A stretch of DNA of 64,000 nt from Trifolium pratense (taxonomy: Eukaryota; Streptophyta; Magnoliopsida; Fabales; Fabaceae). The stretch spans positions 47,512,572 through 47,576,571 of the forward strand of contig NC_060059.1 of assembly GCF_020283565.1 (NCBI RefSeq), read 5' to 3'. Below the pieces are notes generated by a model. The model had not been told where the DNA came from. It saw only the letters and a list, made by a program, of their open reading frames with translations, and did not search any database. The translations under genes were made by a program, and so were the position numbers. Position 1 is the stretch's first letter. The number at the start of each line of letters is the position of its first letter. Positions 47,501-59,097 of the stretch are shown piece after piece.

Positions 47501-50500
47501 AAGAACTGTAAAGATGTCTGGAACTTATGAGGGAAAGTACGAAATGCCCATATATCCTCCCACCTTTGATTCAATCTGCATGAAACAATAGACTTAAAAA
47601 ATGGGAACCCAACACAAAATGAATGATAGTAATCAAAGTGCCAATAACTAGTTATGTTATATCAACTTGGAAGTCTGCAAAGAAATTTAACTGAGATTGT
47701 AAAGGGTTCCAAGATATTTTTCTCTTCACTTGTGTGTGTCTACACATATTATTCAGCATTTGCTATTCTCTATTTCCTTTCTTATGCATATACACATGTA
47801 TTAAGTTACTTACAAAATACAGTTAACTACTTTGCGCTGAAAAGAAAGAGATAAGTCAAACAAAATGACTTACTTATTGGCCCGGTGAGTATCACAAAAA
47901 CTTCGTAATGGGACTGGTACTCGATAATCGATTCTTTGATAACTGCAAAACCAAAAATTTAAACACGTTTGATAGATTAAAGATAATATGATGTCAGATC
48001 TTTGGGTTGTGGCCACTGGCCAAGTAGGTTTAGTATTCAATGGTACATTAGTATAGAAATTATAACACTAATTACAGACAATATTTCTTAATGTTACAGA
48101 TCACAATACCTATCAACTACAAGAGGATATATAATGTACACAATAAGCATGAGAAGCATGTGAATGATTCTAACATTATTTGTGACCCCCGTCGCTGATC
48201 TAGTGTGTATTATAAATTTGTTACCTACGTATTGAAAGGTGCACAGGAATAACATTTTAACTCAGAACACAGTAATCTCGTACAAAACATAATAGCAACA
48301 CAAAAATAACAGAACACAGATAATTTTAGCAATCAAGTAAGTTAAGACAATCACATATAATGCATAGAAGAAGACTCCATCCAACTACTGGATTATAGAA
48401 TGGAAAACAGGAAATCACAGAGCAGCAGCCTCCTCATCAAGGGAAAGGCCCCAATCCTACTGACAGAAAATATTACTTATAATCCCAACAGACATGCCCC
48501 CTCCAGATTAAAAAAAATCCAACCTACTAACTAATTTGCTGATGTAGCATTTTTTTTAGGGTCTTGTTAATGAGTGCCCTAAGGGCATTTTTAAGGATTC
48601 CAAATAAAAAAATTATTTATTGAAAAAGTTTAGTATTTCAATTTCCAAAGCATTGAATACACACATTTTCATAAATACTTACTATTTAAGGTTATTAAAC
48701 AATGCCCTTAGGGCGCTCGCTAGCGTTTCCCTTTTTCATTGAGCAAAGTGGCACTCTTTGGAATATCATTTTTCTTTCTCCTTACATAAAACTTCAACTC
48801 CTTTGGCCTACTATAATAGGCTCATAGCTCAGCCCAAATCCATGGGATTGGACATGCATATCATCATCTAATAAAAACTTTATCTGATTATCATGTGACC
48901 CAAACACTTTGAGTGCAAATGTATGATATAATTGAAATCCATGAATTATTTAAAAATTAGGAATAAGTCTTACACGCGAGAATCAGGATCTTTGCGTGGA
49001 TCATATCCCTTCTTTATCCAGAATCTTAGAAATGGTCCACTCGAAAAGTAGTAAGCAATTCTACATAGAAGCCTGCAAGAGCGATTGGAAAGTCACCTTA
49101 TTATCAGGGCCAAGCAATTAAATTTTTTAAAATTTGAAAGTTAATCTGCAGAATTTGCACAAGTCACCTTCTCAACATGCCATGTGAAAAGCTTAAACCC
49201 TTATCAAGCAACCGTTCAGTAAGTGAGTTTTTGGACCATATAGGCTTCTCATCAAACATTCTAGATATAACCATTTGTGACTCCCACTGATCTGAGCCTT
49301 GTGGTATGTATTCCTCCCAATTCACTTTTTTAGGAATTTGTAAGACAGCTAAGTAAAACCAGAACCACAAAAGTGCTTTGTTGCAATATGTTTCAAGATA
49401 TTTTACTTTATAAAGTGAAATAAACATCAAAATAGAAAACTTAAAACAATTTATTGAAATGAAAATGAAAAAATTAGTAGCAATCTATTCTAGCATTCCA
49501 ACATCTTGTGTCAAAAAATCAGCTAAACATCTTGTATCCCAGAATGTACAACGAATGACAATGACATCAAACAAAACTAGTTTTCCTTATTATAGTGTTG
49601 CTGGGAACATTCAATCGTAAAATTTGGAAAATCACTAAGCAAATAATTTTTTTGGCATTAATAAAACTGATACTTTTATACAGAGAAATGAAAATGACAA
49701 TTGAGCATATCTATTTTGAATACATGTAATTCAAATACCTTTTAATAGAAAACTGTTATGCAACTGGAAAGATATTATATTATATATAAAAATAAATAAA
49801 ATAAATAAAAACGCTCGCAATATTTTAATCATGGATTCGGATATATAAAACAGGAGTGAATTTAAGCAAAAAGTATCCTACATTCGTGGAGGGAAACAAA
49901 AATAGGCATATTATAATCACATATTCACATAGAACATTTCAACGTCAGTAAGTTTCAAATATGCTGGTTCTACTAATGGAGTATAGGATATCTTTAATGT
50001 AAAAATCAAGTGCAAGAACTGGCTCCATGTCGATCTGCACAAAATATTGCAACATGTAAGTTTTCTTGCTATAAATATTTCATGACTGGTGCCGCAACAT
50101 CAATCACACCTTATCCCCCCACTAGTTGTATATGACCAATGCTACCCAAACAAAAAACATGTAAAAACTATTTTGCATGTTAATCACTATGAAAAGATAT
50201 GCACAACCCATTTTAGATATACCCAAAGGATTGAATTATAGGCCTACACTACATTTGAACTAAATTTACCTCAAAATGGGTCTGTACAATTTCCTCTTCT
50301 TTCTTTTTTGAACTTGACACGGTAGGTTTACTCAAGCTGAAATAAGAGAAAGAATAAAAAGCAAGATGAAATTTTCCAGTCAAAACTTTAGAAAGATAAC
50401 CAGCGTAAATGTTACAATAAAAATCTTTGAAAGCAAATAACAAAGTAAAATAATATAGCAAAACTGAACATAGTATAGTACGATTAAAATCTTCATGGCC

Positions 50501-51665
50501 ACCTACCACCAATCAGTAGAGAGACAAGGCATGAAGATCAAAATAAACTAATTAAGAATCTACGATAACCATCTGAATTCCCCAAGCCTCTCTAACGGGT
50601 AGCATAAAGGTATGGTAGATGGCACTATAAATGTACACAAGACAACCCTTCCATCATTTAAACATTTTGAATGGGTTCTATATAATTGTGTACTGTATAG
50701 TATATTCCATGATTTTTTATTCAATAAGTGAGTGATCACTAAAAAAGTACAGTTAGATGAGCGTACACTAAATCTTCTGGCATGTCTTTTGGAGCAAAAA
50801 TTGGAGGCACTATGAGCATAAAATCATCATCAGCCACATCTATGCGACCGCCCTTAGCTATGAGAGAATACAAACACACATCACTGACATAGTAATATTT
50901 CCATTAAACACACTTCAAACATTGAAATAAAATAATCACCTAAATGTGTTTCTTCTGGCTCTGACAAATTTCTCTTCTTCCTCTTGGCAACATCCGCATG
51001 GACAGGAACAACATATTGGTAGTCTGTCATTCCTTCATGATTTGCAAAAAAAACATACAATTTGGTCTGAAGGTTGGACAAAGATAATCAATCTACACCA
51101 TATCACCAAAATCAATTCTATTTCAAGTTTCTAAATACTAACCTTCAAAAAAATAAGCCTCGGGAACACAAGCAACAATATCAGCACAGATATTTGCCTC
51201 TTCATCTACTTTATCAGCAGCTCCGTTCTCGCTTTCTACATTATTTGCTTGCATCACATGCTCCATTCCACCCATGCGGTTAGAAGTTGTGGCACCATCA
51301 TCAGGCAATTTTCTCTTGGATATTTTCAGAAGCAAAGCATTGGTGGGACGACGCACCCCAAAAGCAGGATGAGAATAAGGGTCTTCAGGACGGAACCAGA
51401 GCTCTAATTTGTTTGATTCTGAACTGCGAGTCTACAGATCATGACCAAGGTCATAACTTTAATTGAGTATGGAGAAAAAAAATGTGAATAATAACAATAA
51501 TAATAAATTTTAACAAAATTTTCCAAGTACCTTAAGGATGCCTTGAGTTCCGCCCAGTGTGTCAACAGCACGAGCGGAAGAGGATGGATAACCAGGATAG
51601 TGCACCAGAAATCCCTGAGGCTCCGGTAGAACCCCAGAGATTGTGCCATCCTTGATCAATCCCAT
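44583..51665 (-). CDS. General transcription factor IIIC subunit 5 (Tau95/GTF3C5-like)
   Basis: Fourteen coding exons on the minus strand: 51531-51665, 51143-51431, 50940-51032, 50767-50857, 50270-50330, 49992-50034, 49168-49339, 48974-49072, 47874-47942, 47437-47575, 46807-47005, 45755-45858, 45624-45660, 44583-44728. They join in frame to 1677 nt, 558 residues. The N-terminus MGLIKDGTISGVLPEPQGFL with HYPGYP, ELWFRPEDPYSHPAFG and RPTNALLLKI matches the Tau95 barrel region. The middle (residues about 226-330: DMEPVLALDF, IPKKVNWEEYIP, EKPIWSKNSLTERLLDKG, FLRFWIKKGYDPRKDP) matches the Tau95 HTH domain. An acidic tail follows (about 464-498). TFIIIC binds the A and B boxes of tRNA genes for RNA polymerase III. 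Introns 6 and 13 are U12-type. Confidence 0.9.
44729..45623 (-). other. U12-type GT-AG intron (intron 13 of TFIIIC5)
   Basis: The 5' splice site on the minus strand reads GTATCCTTTTC, an exact match to the U12 consensus RTATCCTTT. The 3' end reads TTCCTTCAC then AATTTTCAG, that is a U12-like branch site (8 of 9 with TTCCTTRAC) whose branch A lies about 10 nt before the exon. U2 introns do not keep these constraints. Confidence 0.82.
46050..46496. mobile_element. MITE in intron 11 of TFIIIC5, split by a TRIM
   Basis: The left part (AACACGGACACTC, GGTGTCGGACATG, CCGACACCAACAC) and the right part (TGTGTCGTGTCCGGTGTCAG, GCTTCATAG) form degenerate inverted ends. Related copies are at 52985-53125 and partly at 40906-40970. 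The superfamily is not determined. Confidence 0.6.
46127..46428 (-). mobile_element. TRIM nested in the intron 11 MITE
   Basis: The minus-strand 5' LTR (about 46306-46428) starts TGTTAAGA, with the primer site TGGTATCAGAGCC just after it (plus strand GGCTCTGATACCA near 46294-46306). The other LTR (46127-46190) has lost most of its length. The flanks are GAATT on both sides (46122-46126 and 46429-46433). Same family as 32472-32794. Confidence 0.82.
48571..48716. mobile_element. MITE in intron 8 of TFIIIC5
   Basis: The ends share AGTGCCCTAAGGGCAT and its inverse ATGCCCTTAGGGCGCT within roughly 30-bp imperfect inverted repeats. AT-rich core with no coding potential. Confidence 0.65.
49340..49991 (-). 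other. U12-type AT-AC intron (intron 6 of TFIIIC5)
   Basis: On the minus strand the intron starts ATATCCTATAC (U12 AT-AC consensus ATATCCTTT, first seven bases match) and ends GCTGTCTTAC. A branch-like GGTTTTAC precedes the end by about 14 nt, within the short range required by U12. Joining at these borders gives DFYIK-E-IPKKVNW, which fits the family. No GT donor or AG acceptor pair gives an equally good protein. Confidence 0.82.
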
Positions 51666-52870
51666 TAACTTTTACCCTGCCATCGTCGAGATTTCAATAC
51701 TTATATTAATTTTTGAGCAACAAATAATAGTTGATTGTCAAGTAATATCATAGAAGGGAGAAAAAAGTAATGATGTCAATCTCAAAATATTACTGGTAGT
51801 TCTACTTCTGAGCAGTGTTGGTGTGTGCGTATGTGATTGTGGGAAATGAATCCTCTTCATTTCCCCTCTCAATTTCTCCTAACTGTTACTAAAGTTTTGG
51901 TGTGATTGGAGGTATATAAAGGATATTTTGACTCCACCTAATATCAAAAATCACAATATCGAGTTTATATTTCTAAGCTACAGTAACGAACCGTGTTCTA
52001 ATCAATAACAACAAAGTCAATGTACATGTATAGTGCAACTACTAAGCCTCAACACATCCCTTCCCCAATAAAATCCAAAGTCAATGTACATGTTCCATGT
52101 TTGCATAATTATGATATGGTTGTTTTGAACTCTACTTCCATTTTAGATCATTTATGCCCTTAATGCAAATAAATGGACCTTATGGAAAACTTCTACAAAA
52201 TGAAAAAGAACAATGGTGTATTGACAATTCATATAGACAGGTTAATAAAAAATTATCAATCATCGTAAGACTTAGCTTCTTCGGTAGTAGATGGAGTATC
52301 TTTATAAAGACAAAATTACTAGCTAGAAACACACTTTCTTAACTAAGCACCATTGATAACCCAGACATTGATAACATAATTTTGAAAAACTTTCATGTGT
52401 CAATAAATCAAATGATCAAACTACCATACTCATCATACTTCCTAAACCATACTCAGAGATAAATTTGATAGAAAAATACCAACAAAAAAAAAAAAAACCA
52501 AAACTTTATTTTAAAAAAAATGTTAACTTTATCATCCAGCATAGCATAGGAAGACAATATGATCAATTTCACATATGGAATTAGTTTCTGACAATACCAA
52601 CTCAATAATGAAGTAAAGTTAGAAATCTCAAAACCCAATTTATCTTTTTCTGTTTAAGACAGTTAAACAATAAAACAGACACACCAACGAACTGAACTCC
52701 AAAACATGGTAAAGATGAAGAAGATGAAATCACAAATTAGCAAATAAGAAGAAAAAACTGAGCAATTAGAAAACTGACCTTGAATTTTGTTTCCCTTTTC
52801 TGTCCGAACTGAGCAATTGGACTGTCACTGACACTGGAGCGCCGTCGCAAGTGGTGGGAGACACGGTGGG
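51666..52870 (-). other. 5'UTR with intron of the TFIIIC5 gene, and promoter side
   Basis: An acceptor GATGGCAG just before GGTAAAAGTTA-ATG (exon edge 51676) and a donor TTCAAG|GTCAGTTTTC (exon edge 52779) indicate a 5'UTR intron of about 1.1 kb. The leader exon would lie at about 52779-52870. Transcript limits cannot be set from sequence alone. Confidence 0.6.
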
Positions 52871-54424
52871 CACTGGTTACCAGTAAGGACTGTATTCCCG
52901 AGTGAGACTTACTTGGTGGATTATAGGAGTTGGTGTGGCTGTAATGTTATTTCCTGCAGTTTAATTCATGATTTTTCTCCATGAACACTCTTCCTATTAG
53001 CCATGTCCCCGTGTCAATGTCCGACACCGATGCTTATGAGTTATGATTACATTGAATCAATTTTCAAATTATTATCGGTGTTAAGATATCATATCCGGTG
53101 TTCATGTCTGTGCTTCATAGAAAAATAGTACTACTTAATGTGTTTGTGATACAATAAACCTTAAAGTTTTTGTACAAGTCACAACTCTTTGGAGTAAGGA
53201 TTCTCTCCATTGGAAAGTCCCTCCCGTAAAATCCACGCCACATATTGGAAAGACAAAAATATAAATAAAAATGGAAAGATTGAATTTTAAGGGTAAGGAA
53301 AACATTGCAAACCCTTCAGTGAGATTGTCGTTGGAGACAATCCATTCCCCGACTCTTTGATATAATTGCAGTGTTGATAACTTAGATGTAAACGAGAGAG
53401 AACCGACTCTCAAATGTTCTACTTTCACATATATTCAAAGTGGTAGTAGATGTGTGAAGTTTTGTAAGGTTAATTTGTCAAGTAAGTATCTCAATATTAA
53501 TATGGTTGACTCATTGACATGCTCGCAAGTGCACAAGTATGTCGTCGTAATAAAAATAATTTCGTTCCAAGAAAATTATAGTAATTATGTATGAAAAGAT
53601 TAGAGAAATGATGATGATGATTATGGTGATTGTTTTTGATTTTTAGTGATCAAACAAGCATGCAATATAGTTTAATTTACTTATAAAAGACCCACAAGAT
53701 TATGAATTTCACCAATAATATAAACCCCTAACCCTTTCCCAAACATATTTTTGCCATGTGAAAATCCTCTTTTTAAAAACAAGGTTGCGAAAGTCTCTCC
53801 TCCATAGCCACCATTCTCACGGCAGTCGTCACTTGCTTTAGATGACCATTGCTCTGATATTCTTTCTTTCCCCCACTCATCTTATTCTTGCTCTCGCAAC
53901 ATTTATGATTGTTCTCCAAATCCTTAATTCCTATATTTCTCTGAAGAAAACTCTATATCTTCAAATTTACCAAACCAAACAAAATTTCTTTACAAAAATT
54001 TAAATCATGGCGGTGAAATTCGATCAGGATAGTATATGGATGGATGTATGTCGTCTAGACGGAAAAACTAACACCACCCTGCACATAATGCCACACAATA
54101 ACAGCAGCACCCTTGACCCTAGCTAGTATAATTGTTACAATAAAATATTAATTTCCTATAGTAGTTGTTGTTCTTCCATAGGAAGATGACCACAATACAG
54201 GATCTAAAGTCCGGATTCTTAGTCAAAATAAAAATAAAAATGGGGATTCTCTTTGATAGAGACTTTATTTGAAGAGAGAAAAATGCAAAAAGGCAATTTA
54301 GTAGACCAATATATGTTTAAAAACAATTTTAAAAACAAGTCCATTTATTTTTATTCGTGTTTATCTCTCTTATAAATAGAGTTTATCCAGATTACGATCC
54401 TTTCCTTCATATATGTTTGTCTTC
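52871..54424. other. Intergenic region between TFIIIC5 and the third SAUR gene
   Basis: Contains the presumed TFIIIC5 promoter, a MITE-like copy at 52985-53125 (GTCCGACACCGATGC and TATCCGGTGTTCATGTCTGT) and AT-rich DNA. A 97-codon minus frame at 53135-53428 has no recognisable motif, and I do not call it a gene. Confidence 0.5.
52985..53125. mobile_element. MITE copy related to the TFIIIC5 intron 11 element
   Basis: Shares ATTGAATCAATTTTCAAATT followed by ATTATCGGTGTTAAG and GTGCTTCATAG with 46110-46496 (minus the TRIM), in the same order and spacing. Confidence 0.6.
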
Positions 54425-54748
54425 TTAAGTTTTCCGACCATCTAAAATGTTTTGTAATTCTATCGGCCGACATGGAACAACAAGAGTTCCTTTTTGTCCA
54501 AAACCATATTCCTTCCAAGCTTCATCAAGTAATCCCACAAAAGCAGGATCAGTTAAGTAATCTAACCCAATAATAAACCTTCTAGTTTCCTCACCCTTCC
54601 TTGCAAGAACAGCAAAGTAACCTTTCATAACATCATCGGCTACAACCTCAGTTGTGGAATAATCTTCATTAAAGTAGCTCAATGCATGCTTTCTTGGTAC
54701 CAACACTGATAAACTTTTTTGTACTTTTCCAACAAAAGAACTAAGCAT
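54425..54748 (-). CDS. SAUR-family auxin-responsive protein
   Basis: Intronless, 107 residues. It starts MLSSFVGKVQKSLSVLVPRK, followed by a slightly longer variable region (YFNEDYSTTEVVAD) than in the two other copies. The core is DVMKGYFAVLARKGEETRRF, IIGLDYLTDPAFVGLLDEAW, KEYGFGQKGTLVVPCRP and ELQNILDG. A TATA-like box (minus strand, 54862-54868) lies about 115 nt upstream. It sits about 19 kb from the other two SAURs but on the same strand, consistent with one cluster later spread by insertions and the TFIIIC5 gene. The frame is intact. Confidence 0.93.
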   Translation of the reverse strand: MLSSFVGKVQKSLSVLVPRKHALSYFNEDYSTTEVVADDVMKGYFAVLARKGEETRRFIIGLDYLTDPAFVGLLDEAWKEYGFGQKGTLVVPCRPIELQNILDGRKT

Positions 54749-54861
54749 TTTGAATATTGAAAGAGTACAAACAATAGTGGATTATTAGAGACCTATTAAT
54801 AAACAAGGTAATATCTGAATTATTAAGAGCTTGGGATATAATTTTATGTGTAGAGTTTGGC

Positions 54862-54868
54862 TATTTAT
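54862..54868 (-). promoter_or_regulatory. TATA-like box of the third SAUR gene
   Basis: The minus strand reads ATAAATA in the context GCATAAATAGCC, similar to the box upstream of the 34963 SAUR. Confidence 0.55.
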
Positions 54869-55481
54869 GCTGATTGAAAACACGATATTTTTTAAATTTA
54901 GGTACGTTCAATACAGTCACTTGATATACGGGTAGGTCTATATAGTACACTGTATTCATTGCCAATATTTGATAGGTCAATTACTTCCATTTCATTAGCC
55001 AAAAAGCTATCTAATTCTCTTAATGTATCTCATGATATGTTTTTCTTTGTTTGGTAAATTTAAGTAAATATTAATTTTAAATATTCAACCTCTCGTAAAA
55101 TATATATTCTTGATTCTTTGGGAGAACCATAAAAAGCCAAGAATAAAATGGTTTATGAACTTTATTTATATCATCTCTGTTGAGAGTTACTTAAATCATC
55201 TTACATGAAATGTGCTCGATGACAAAGTTCAAATTTGGGGACTTGCATGAACTGTGCTCGATTCCTGCATGGCTCCATTTTTGGGATTTATCTATGAATT
55301 AATAGAAAAAGTTGAAGAGATAATTAAAAATATTAAATAATAACTAAATGAAATAAAATGAAAAGATAGAAAGCAATAATTATGGCAGCAGTCTTTCCAA
55401 CAAGTTGGAGTAATAAATGAATATTAAATACTCCGCGTCCCCATGATACACTACCACGCGTTCCCATAATGCACCATCAGC
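54869..55481. other. Intergenic, SAUR promoter side
   Basis: AT-rich with no gene, RNA gene or well-defined repeat recognised. Confidence 0.45.
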
Positions 55482-55955
55482 TAGGAATGACAACGGGCGC
55501 CCATGGGTGCGGGTTTGACACTTACCAAACCCACACCCGAAATCATCATCCAAACCCAAACCCAAAAACTGTTCGGGTGGCAAAACAACACCCACGCCCA
55601 CACCCATTGAGTTCGGGTTTTTTCCACCCAAACCCAAACCCGCAGGACATTTGAAAATAATTTGCAAATTTAAGAAATTAAATTTCAACATAGACTTTGA
55701 ATTAAATTACAACTAAAATTAAGGTCTTCCAAGGAAATTCAAACATAGACTTTCAAGAAATTACAACATAGACTTTCAAGAAATTAAATTACAACTAATA
55801 TTTAAGGTCTTCCAAAGAAATTGAAGGAGACTATAGGGGTAATTAGGTAATTATAAAATATTTCGGGTGGGTGGATGAGTTTCGAGTGTGGGTTTGACTG
55901 ATACCAAACCCACACCCATATTTTCGGGTGTCACCCAAACTCAAACCCAGTGAAA
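55482..55955. mobile_element. hAT-like MITE fragment
   Basis: Starts TAGGAATGACAACGGGCGCC, with GC-rich ends made of CCAAACCCA and GGGTGTGGGTTT words facing each other, similar in design to 42458-43049. I could not identify a matching right terminal repeat, so it may be truncated. Confidence 0.5.
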
Positions 55956-55980
55956 TCTTGCGTTGAGAGACGCCGTAGGT

Positions 55981-58226
55981 TGTAACGACCCATTTTTCGT
56001 ATTCGTATGTTTTATTAAATGTTATTTTATTTATTAATTGGCTTTTATTATTTTAGTGAGCGGCGAATAATTATTTAGCCGAACGTAAGTTATTAGGCGC
56101 GAGAACCTTGTTTTGGGCTTAAATGGGCGTGAGAGGCATGGGCCTAAGCCATTTGGGCTTGGTTCATGACAAATGAGAAGTAGTATAAGTAGCAAGTCAA
56201 ACATATGAATAGTATCATAAATTCATTTCTTTGAGTTTGAGTGAGTAGAAGCAAGATAGAGCAAGAGCTAGGGTTTTGGCTAAGAGAAAGCTTGAGCAAG
56301 AGAAGGCTTGGATCATCATCTTTGCTTAAGGTAAGAGATTAGAATTCATGATTCTTGAGTGGTAAGGAGAGGGGAGATTGTCTATGTCTCCGTTCCCGAA
56401 CTCTCCCACTCAATTTCTTTTAGATTTTGATTAAGCTTTTGTATGTGAGTATGATGTTCTTCATCATCACTTTGTATGTGTTAATCACTAGTTTGATTTC
56501 ATGAAAAATATGCATGTATTTGGATCATGTTGAAAAAGTTTATGAAAGTTGCTTAAAACTCAAGTAATTGGCATGATTTTGATTGTTAGAGGTATTTGGA
56601 TGTTTGGAAGGGATGATTAATGTTCCTTGATACCATATATGTTTGGAATGGCTGTTTATATGAATTTATAACATGTTTGATTGAATTTTTGAGTTGATTT
56701 GAGGTTAAACCGCCTTAGATAACTCAAGAACAGATATTCTGTTCTGGTGTGGTTCGCTAAGCGACCAGGAGTTCGCTGTAGCGAACAGGTTCGCTGAAGC
56801 TCGCCAATGCTCGCCATGAGCAGGTGACTTCCGGGTGAGGTTCGCTTAGGCTCGCTAAGCCTTCGCTCAGCGAATAGTTCGTTGAAGCTCGCCAATGCTC
56901 GCCATGAGCAGGTGACTTCCTGGTGTGGTTCGCTATGTCTCGCTAAGGCTTCGCTTAGCGAAGGCCTCTGTGACAGCAATTCTTGTTGATGGTTGTAAGT
57001 GTGATCAGGCACTTGTATCATGGTTTAAAAGTATCCTTACATGATTGTTGATACATGTTGATGCTGTTAATGCTTATTGTTAATCGTTATATGATTGATA
57101 AACGTGTATGCAATAAGTTGTCGCTTAAGTGAGCAATGTGATGTTTTGGCATTAATTTGTAATGATTAAGTGAATGTGTTAGGATTGTGTTCCCGCATTC
57201 ATAAAAGAGTAGCTTCGAGCTAGAGAAATATCATATTGATGATATGTGTAAACATACATGCATTCATGTATATATATGTTGAATTGGAAACTAGGGTTCC
57301 AATAGATTTAAATGGATTTTTGAGTCCATAAGGAAGCCGAGGATCGGATTAGATGAATCCATAAGATCTAGAGCTGCTATCCAGCAGGATATAAAACTGT
57401 TTAACTTATCCATGAGGGATATGAAGGTTTGGTAAGTTCCGAACAATCCGGCAAGATGTAAAACTGTTTAACTTATCCATGAGGGGTAAAAGGCAATTGG
57501 TACCACATGCATTAGTCGTGTCTAGGGATGGCATGACATAGAATGATTGGCATTAGATACATTAGGGTAAATGCGCATATATTTGATAAATGGTATGTGA
57601 CATTATCTGGTTGAACTGTGCTAAACTTTATTAATTGATAACTGTTTGGTGCGATGTTTTGACGTGAGTTAGAATATGTATGATGTAGTTCGAAAGTGCA
57701 AGACCTTTCTTATGCTCGTATGGTATGCGATTATGTTTTCTAACTCTCTGCTTTGTGTTATTTGCTGGACCTTTGGGGGTTCAGATATTCAGGCTGAGGA
57801 CTGTGCCGACGTTTAGACTGCTGTTCTAGCGTGGTGTTGACGTACCTTTTGGTGAGGAGACTTAGCATAGATTACTCCTCTTAGTACTAGCTTTTGACTA
57901 GAGTTTGTAAATAGTAAATGCTCTGGTAATGTAACATCGAGTCGGGGTTTTCGCTTGGCTTTCATCGTATATCGGTGTTACCTTTTTGATATGCTAGTTC
58001 TTGTATAAGTGACATCCTTAGGGATGAATATGGCTTATGTATATATATATATGTATATATATGCATGCTTGGTTTGATTGGAATCCGCTGTTGCTTTTCA
58101 TGTTAAATTTCATGATGCACTGTGTGTATGCTTGTGTTTTAATTACCGCGTGGCACTCTGCCTTTACACTTGTTGAAAAGTTTTTAAAATTACGTTTTTA
58201 AGGGTAGTATGGGTTAGGGTGTTACA
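55981..58226. mobile_element. Solo LTR of a gypsy-type retrotransposon
   Basis: The ends TGTAACGACCC and GGGTGTTACA are flanked by perfect TAGGT duplications (55976-55980 and 58227-58231). 2246 bp with no interior coding domain, so it is a single LTR left after LTR-LTR recombination. It contains two internal repeat blocks: a roughly 110-bp unit with GCTCGCCAATGCTCGCCATG (near 56802 and 56888), and AAACTGTTTAACTTATCCATG twice near 57392 and 57463. End form and size resemble the LARD LTR at 4632-6975, but the sequence is different. Confidence 0.88.
56741..56965. repeat. GC-rich direct repeat with TTCGC/GCGAA palindromes
   Basis: Two copies of a unit with GCTGAAGCTCGCCAATGCTC, GAGCAGGTGACTTCC and GGTTCGCT. 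Palindromic words such as TTCGCTTAGCGAA and CGCTCAGCGAA recur. The unit is clearly different in composition from the surrounding LTR. Confidence 0.8.
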
Positions 58227-58861
58227 TAGGTTTCCAACACAGTTGAATGGTTTATCACGATCTTCATCTCTTCGTATCGCTTCGTTTCCATTTCTCCTCT
58301 TGTCTTGGCTCGAGATTCCGTTGCAGTTCCGATTTGCATTTTCAAACCACCGGTTCGTATTATTCAATTCACCGCTATTTACATTTTTTTGCGTTTCTTT
58401 TTCTAATTTGAAGGGTGATTTCCTCAATTTGTTTTTTTATTTTTTTTATATGAAAGAGAAACTCAATCTTAGGGTTTTCTTCCCTTCCTCCTCCGTCGTA
58501 CACTGAAAAACCCTAAAACGGTGGAGTAACAATTTATTGTTTTTGATGGATCAATTAACAAAATTTGATGAAGTTAATCAATCGTATTGGGGTTTCTGTG
58601 CGAGCTTAAGCGAAAACTTAACATTCTGGCTGGGGTGATAATTTAGTTTCATTGTAGTAATTTCTTACATAATTTCATGTTGGCAACAATTGGTAGCAAT
58701 AGGTATTAGTAATTTATTAAAACCTAACCTCTAACATTTGGGAGCCATGCTCTTTTTGTTAGTATCAATTAAATAAATAAATGCTATAGATGTATTGAAA
58801 AACAATGCTATCTGAGTGAGTGCCTTAATGGATATGGTGGAATATCACTTTCTTCTGACAG
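58227..58861 (+). other. Possible 5' part of the chimeric locus, not assigned
   Basis: Starts with the right solo-LTR duplication. A + frame at 58219-58506 reads through QLNGLSRSSSLRIAS, which has the serine-rich look of an organelle transit peptide, but I cannot link it firmly to either pseudogene downstream. Confidence 0.3.
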
Positions 58862-59097
58862 GGGTTCAGGATCTTGGCATGTTAGCTCCTGGCAGTGGAG
58901 AAGAGATTGGAAACATGTGTTGAAATATGATAGATATCTGTCATCAAGGACCACGCACTTCAAAACCTTTTGCATTTAAGCCTTGAAATTGGGAGTTGAA
59001 GAATACAGAGTCCATTGATGTTACTGTTACTGATGCTGTTGGGTCCAATATTTGAATTGATAGTAGAGGACCTGAAAGTCATGCTCATTTAAATCAG
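58862..59097 (+). pseudogene. NDUFS1 (complex I 75-kDa subunit) exon fragment
   Basis: After an acceptor (CTGACAG) the + strand reads VQDLGMLAPGSGEEIG, then MIDICHQGPRTSKPFAFKP, NWELKNTESIDVTVTDAVGS and IDSRGPE. This matches the central part of the mitochondrial NADH dehydrogenase Fe-S protein 1. In-frame stops (after PFAFKP and after AVGSNI), a deletion after EEIG and a changed end (SHAHLNQ) show that it is not functional. Confidence 0.87.

Noticed and set aside
49322..49345. The AG within TTAG as a normal acceptor for exon 7.
   Set aside because: It would need a phase-1 GT donor after exon 6 that is not present. The AT-AC borders give the conserved junction without extra residues.
51033..51075. 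An earlier acceptor (CCTTCAG) for exon 3 of the TFIIIC5 gene.
   Set aside because: It would bring in a stop within ten codons, given the incoming phase. The AG before GAATGACAG restores the family peptide FFEGMTDYQ.
53135..53428. A 97-codon minus frame that could be a small gene.
   Set aside because: No recognisable domain, no clear promoter or splice context, and it adjoins a MITE copy. Not supportable from sequence alone.
55380..55691. A 103-codon minus frame.
   Set aside because: It runs through the GC-rich repeat words of the hAT-like fragment and shows no protein family signature.
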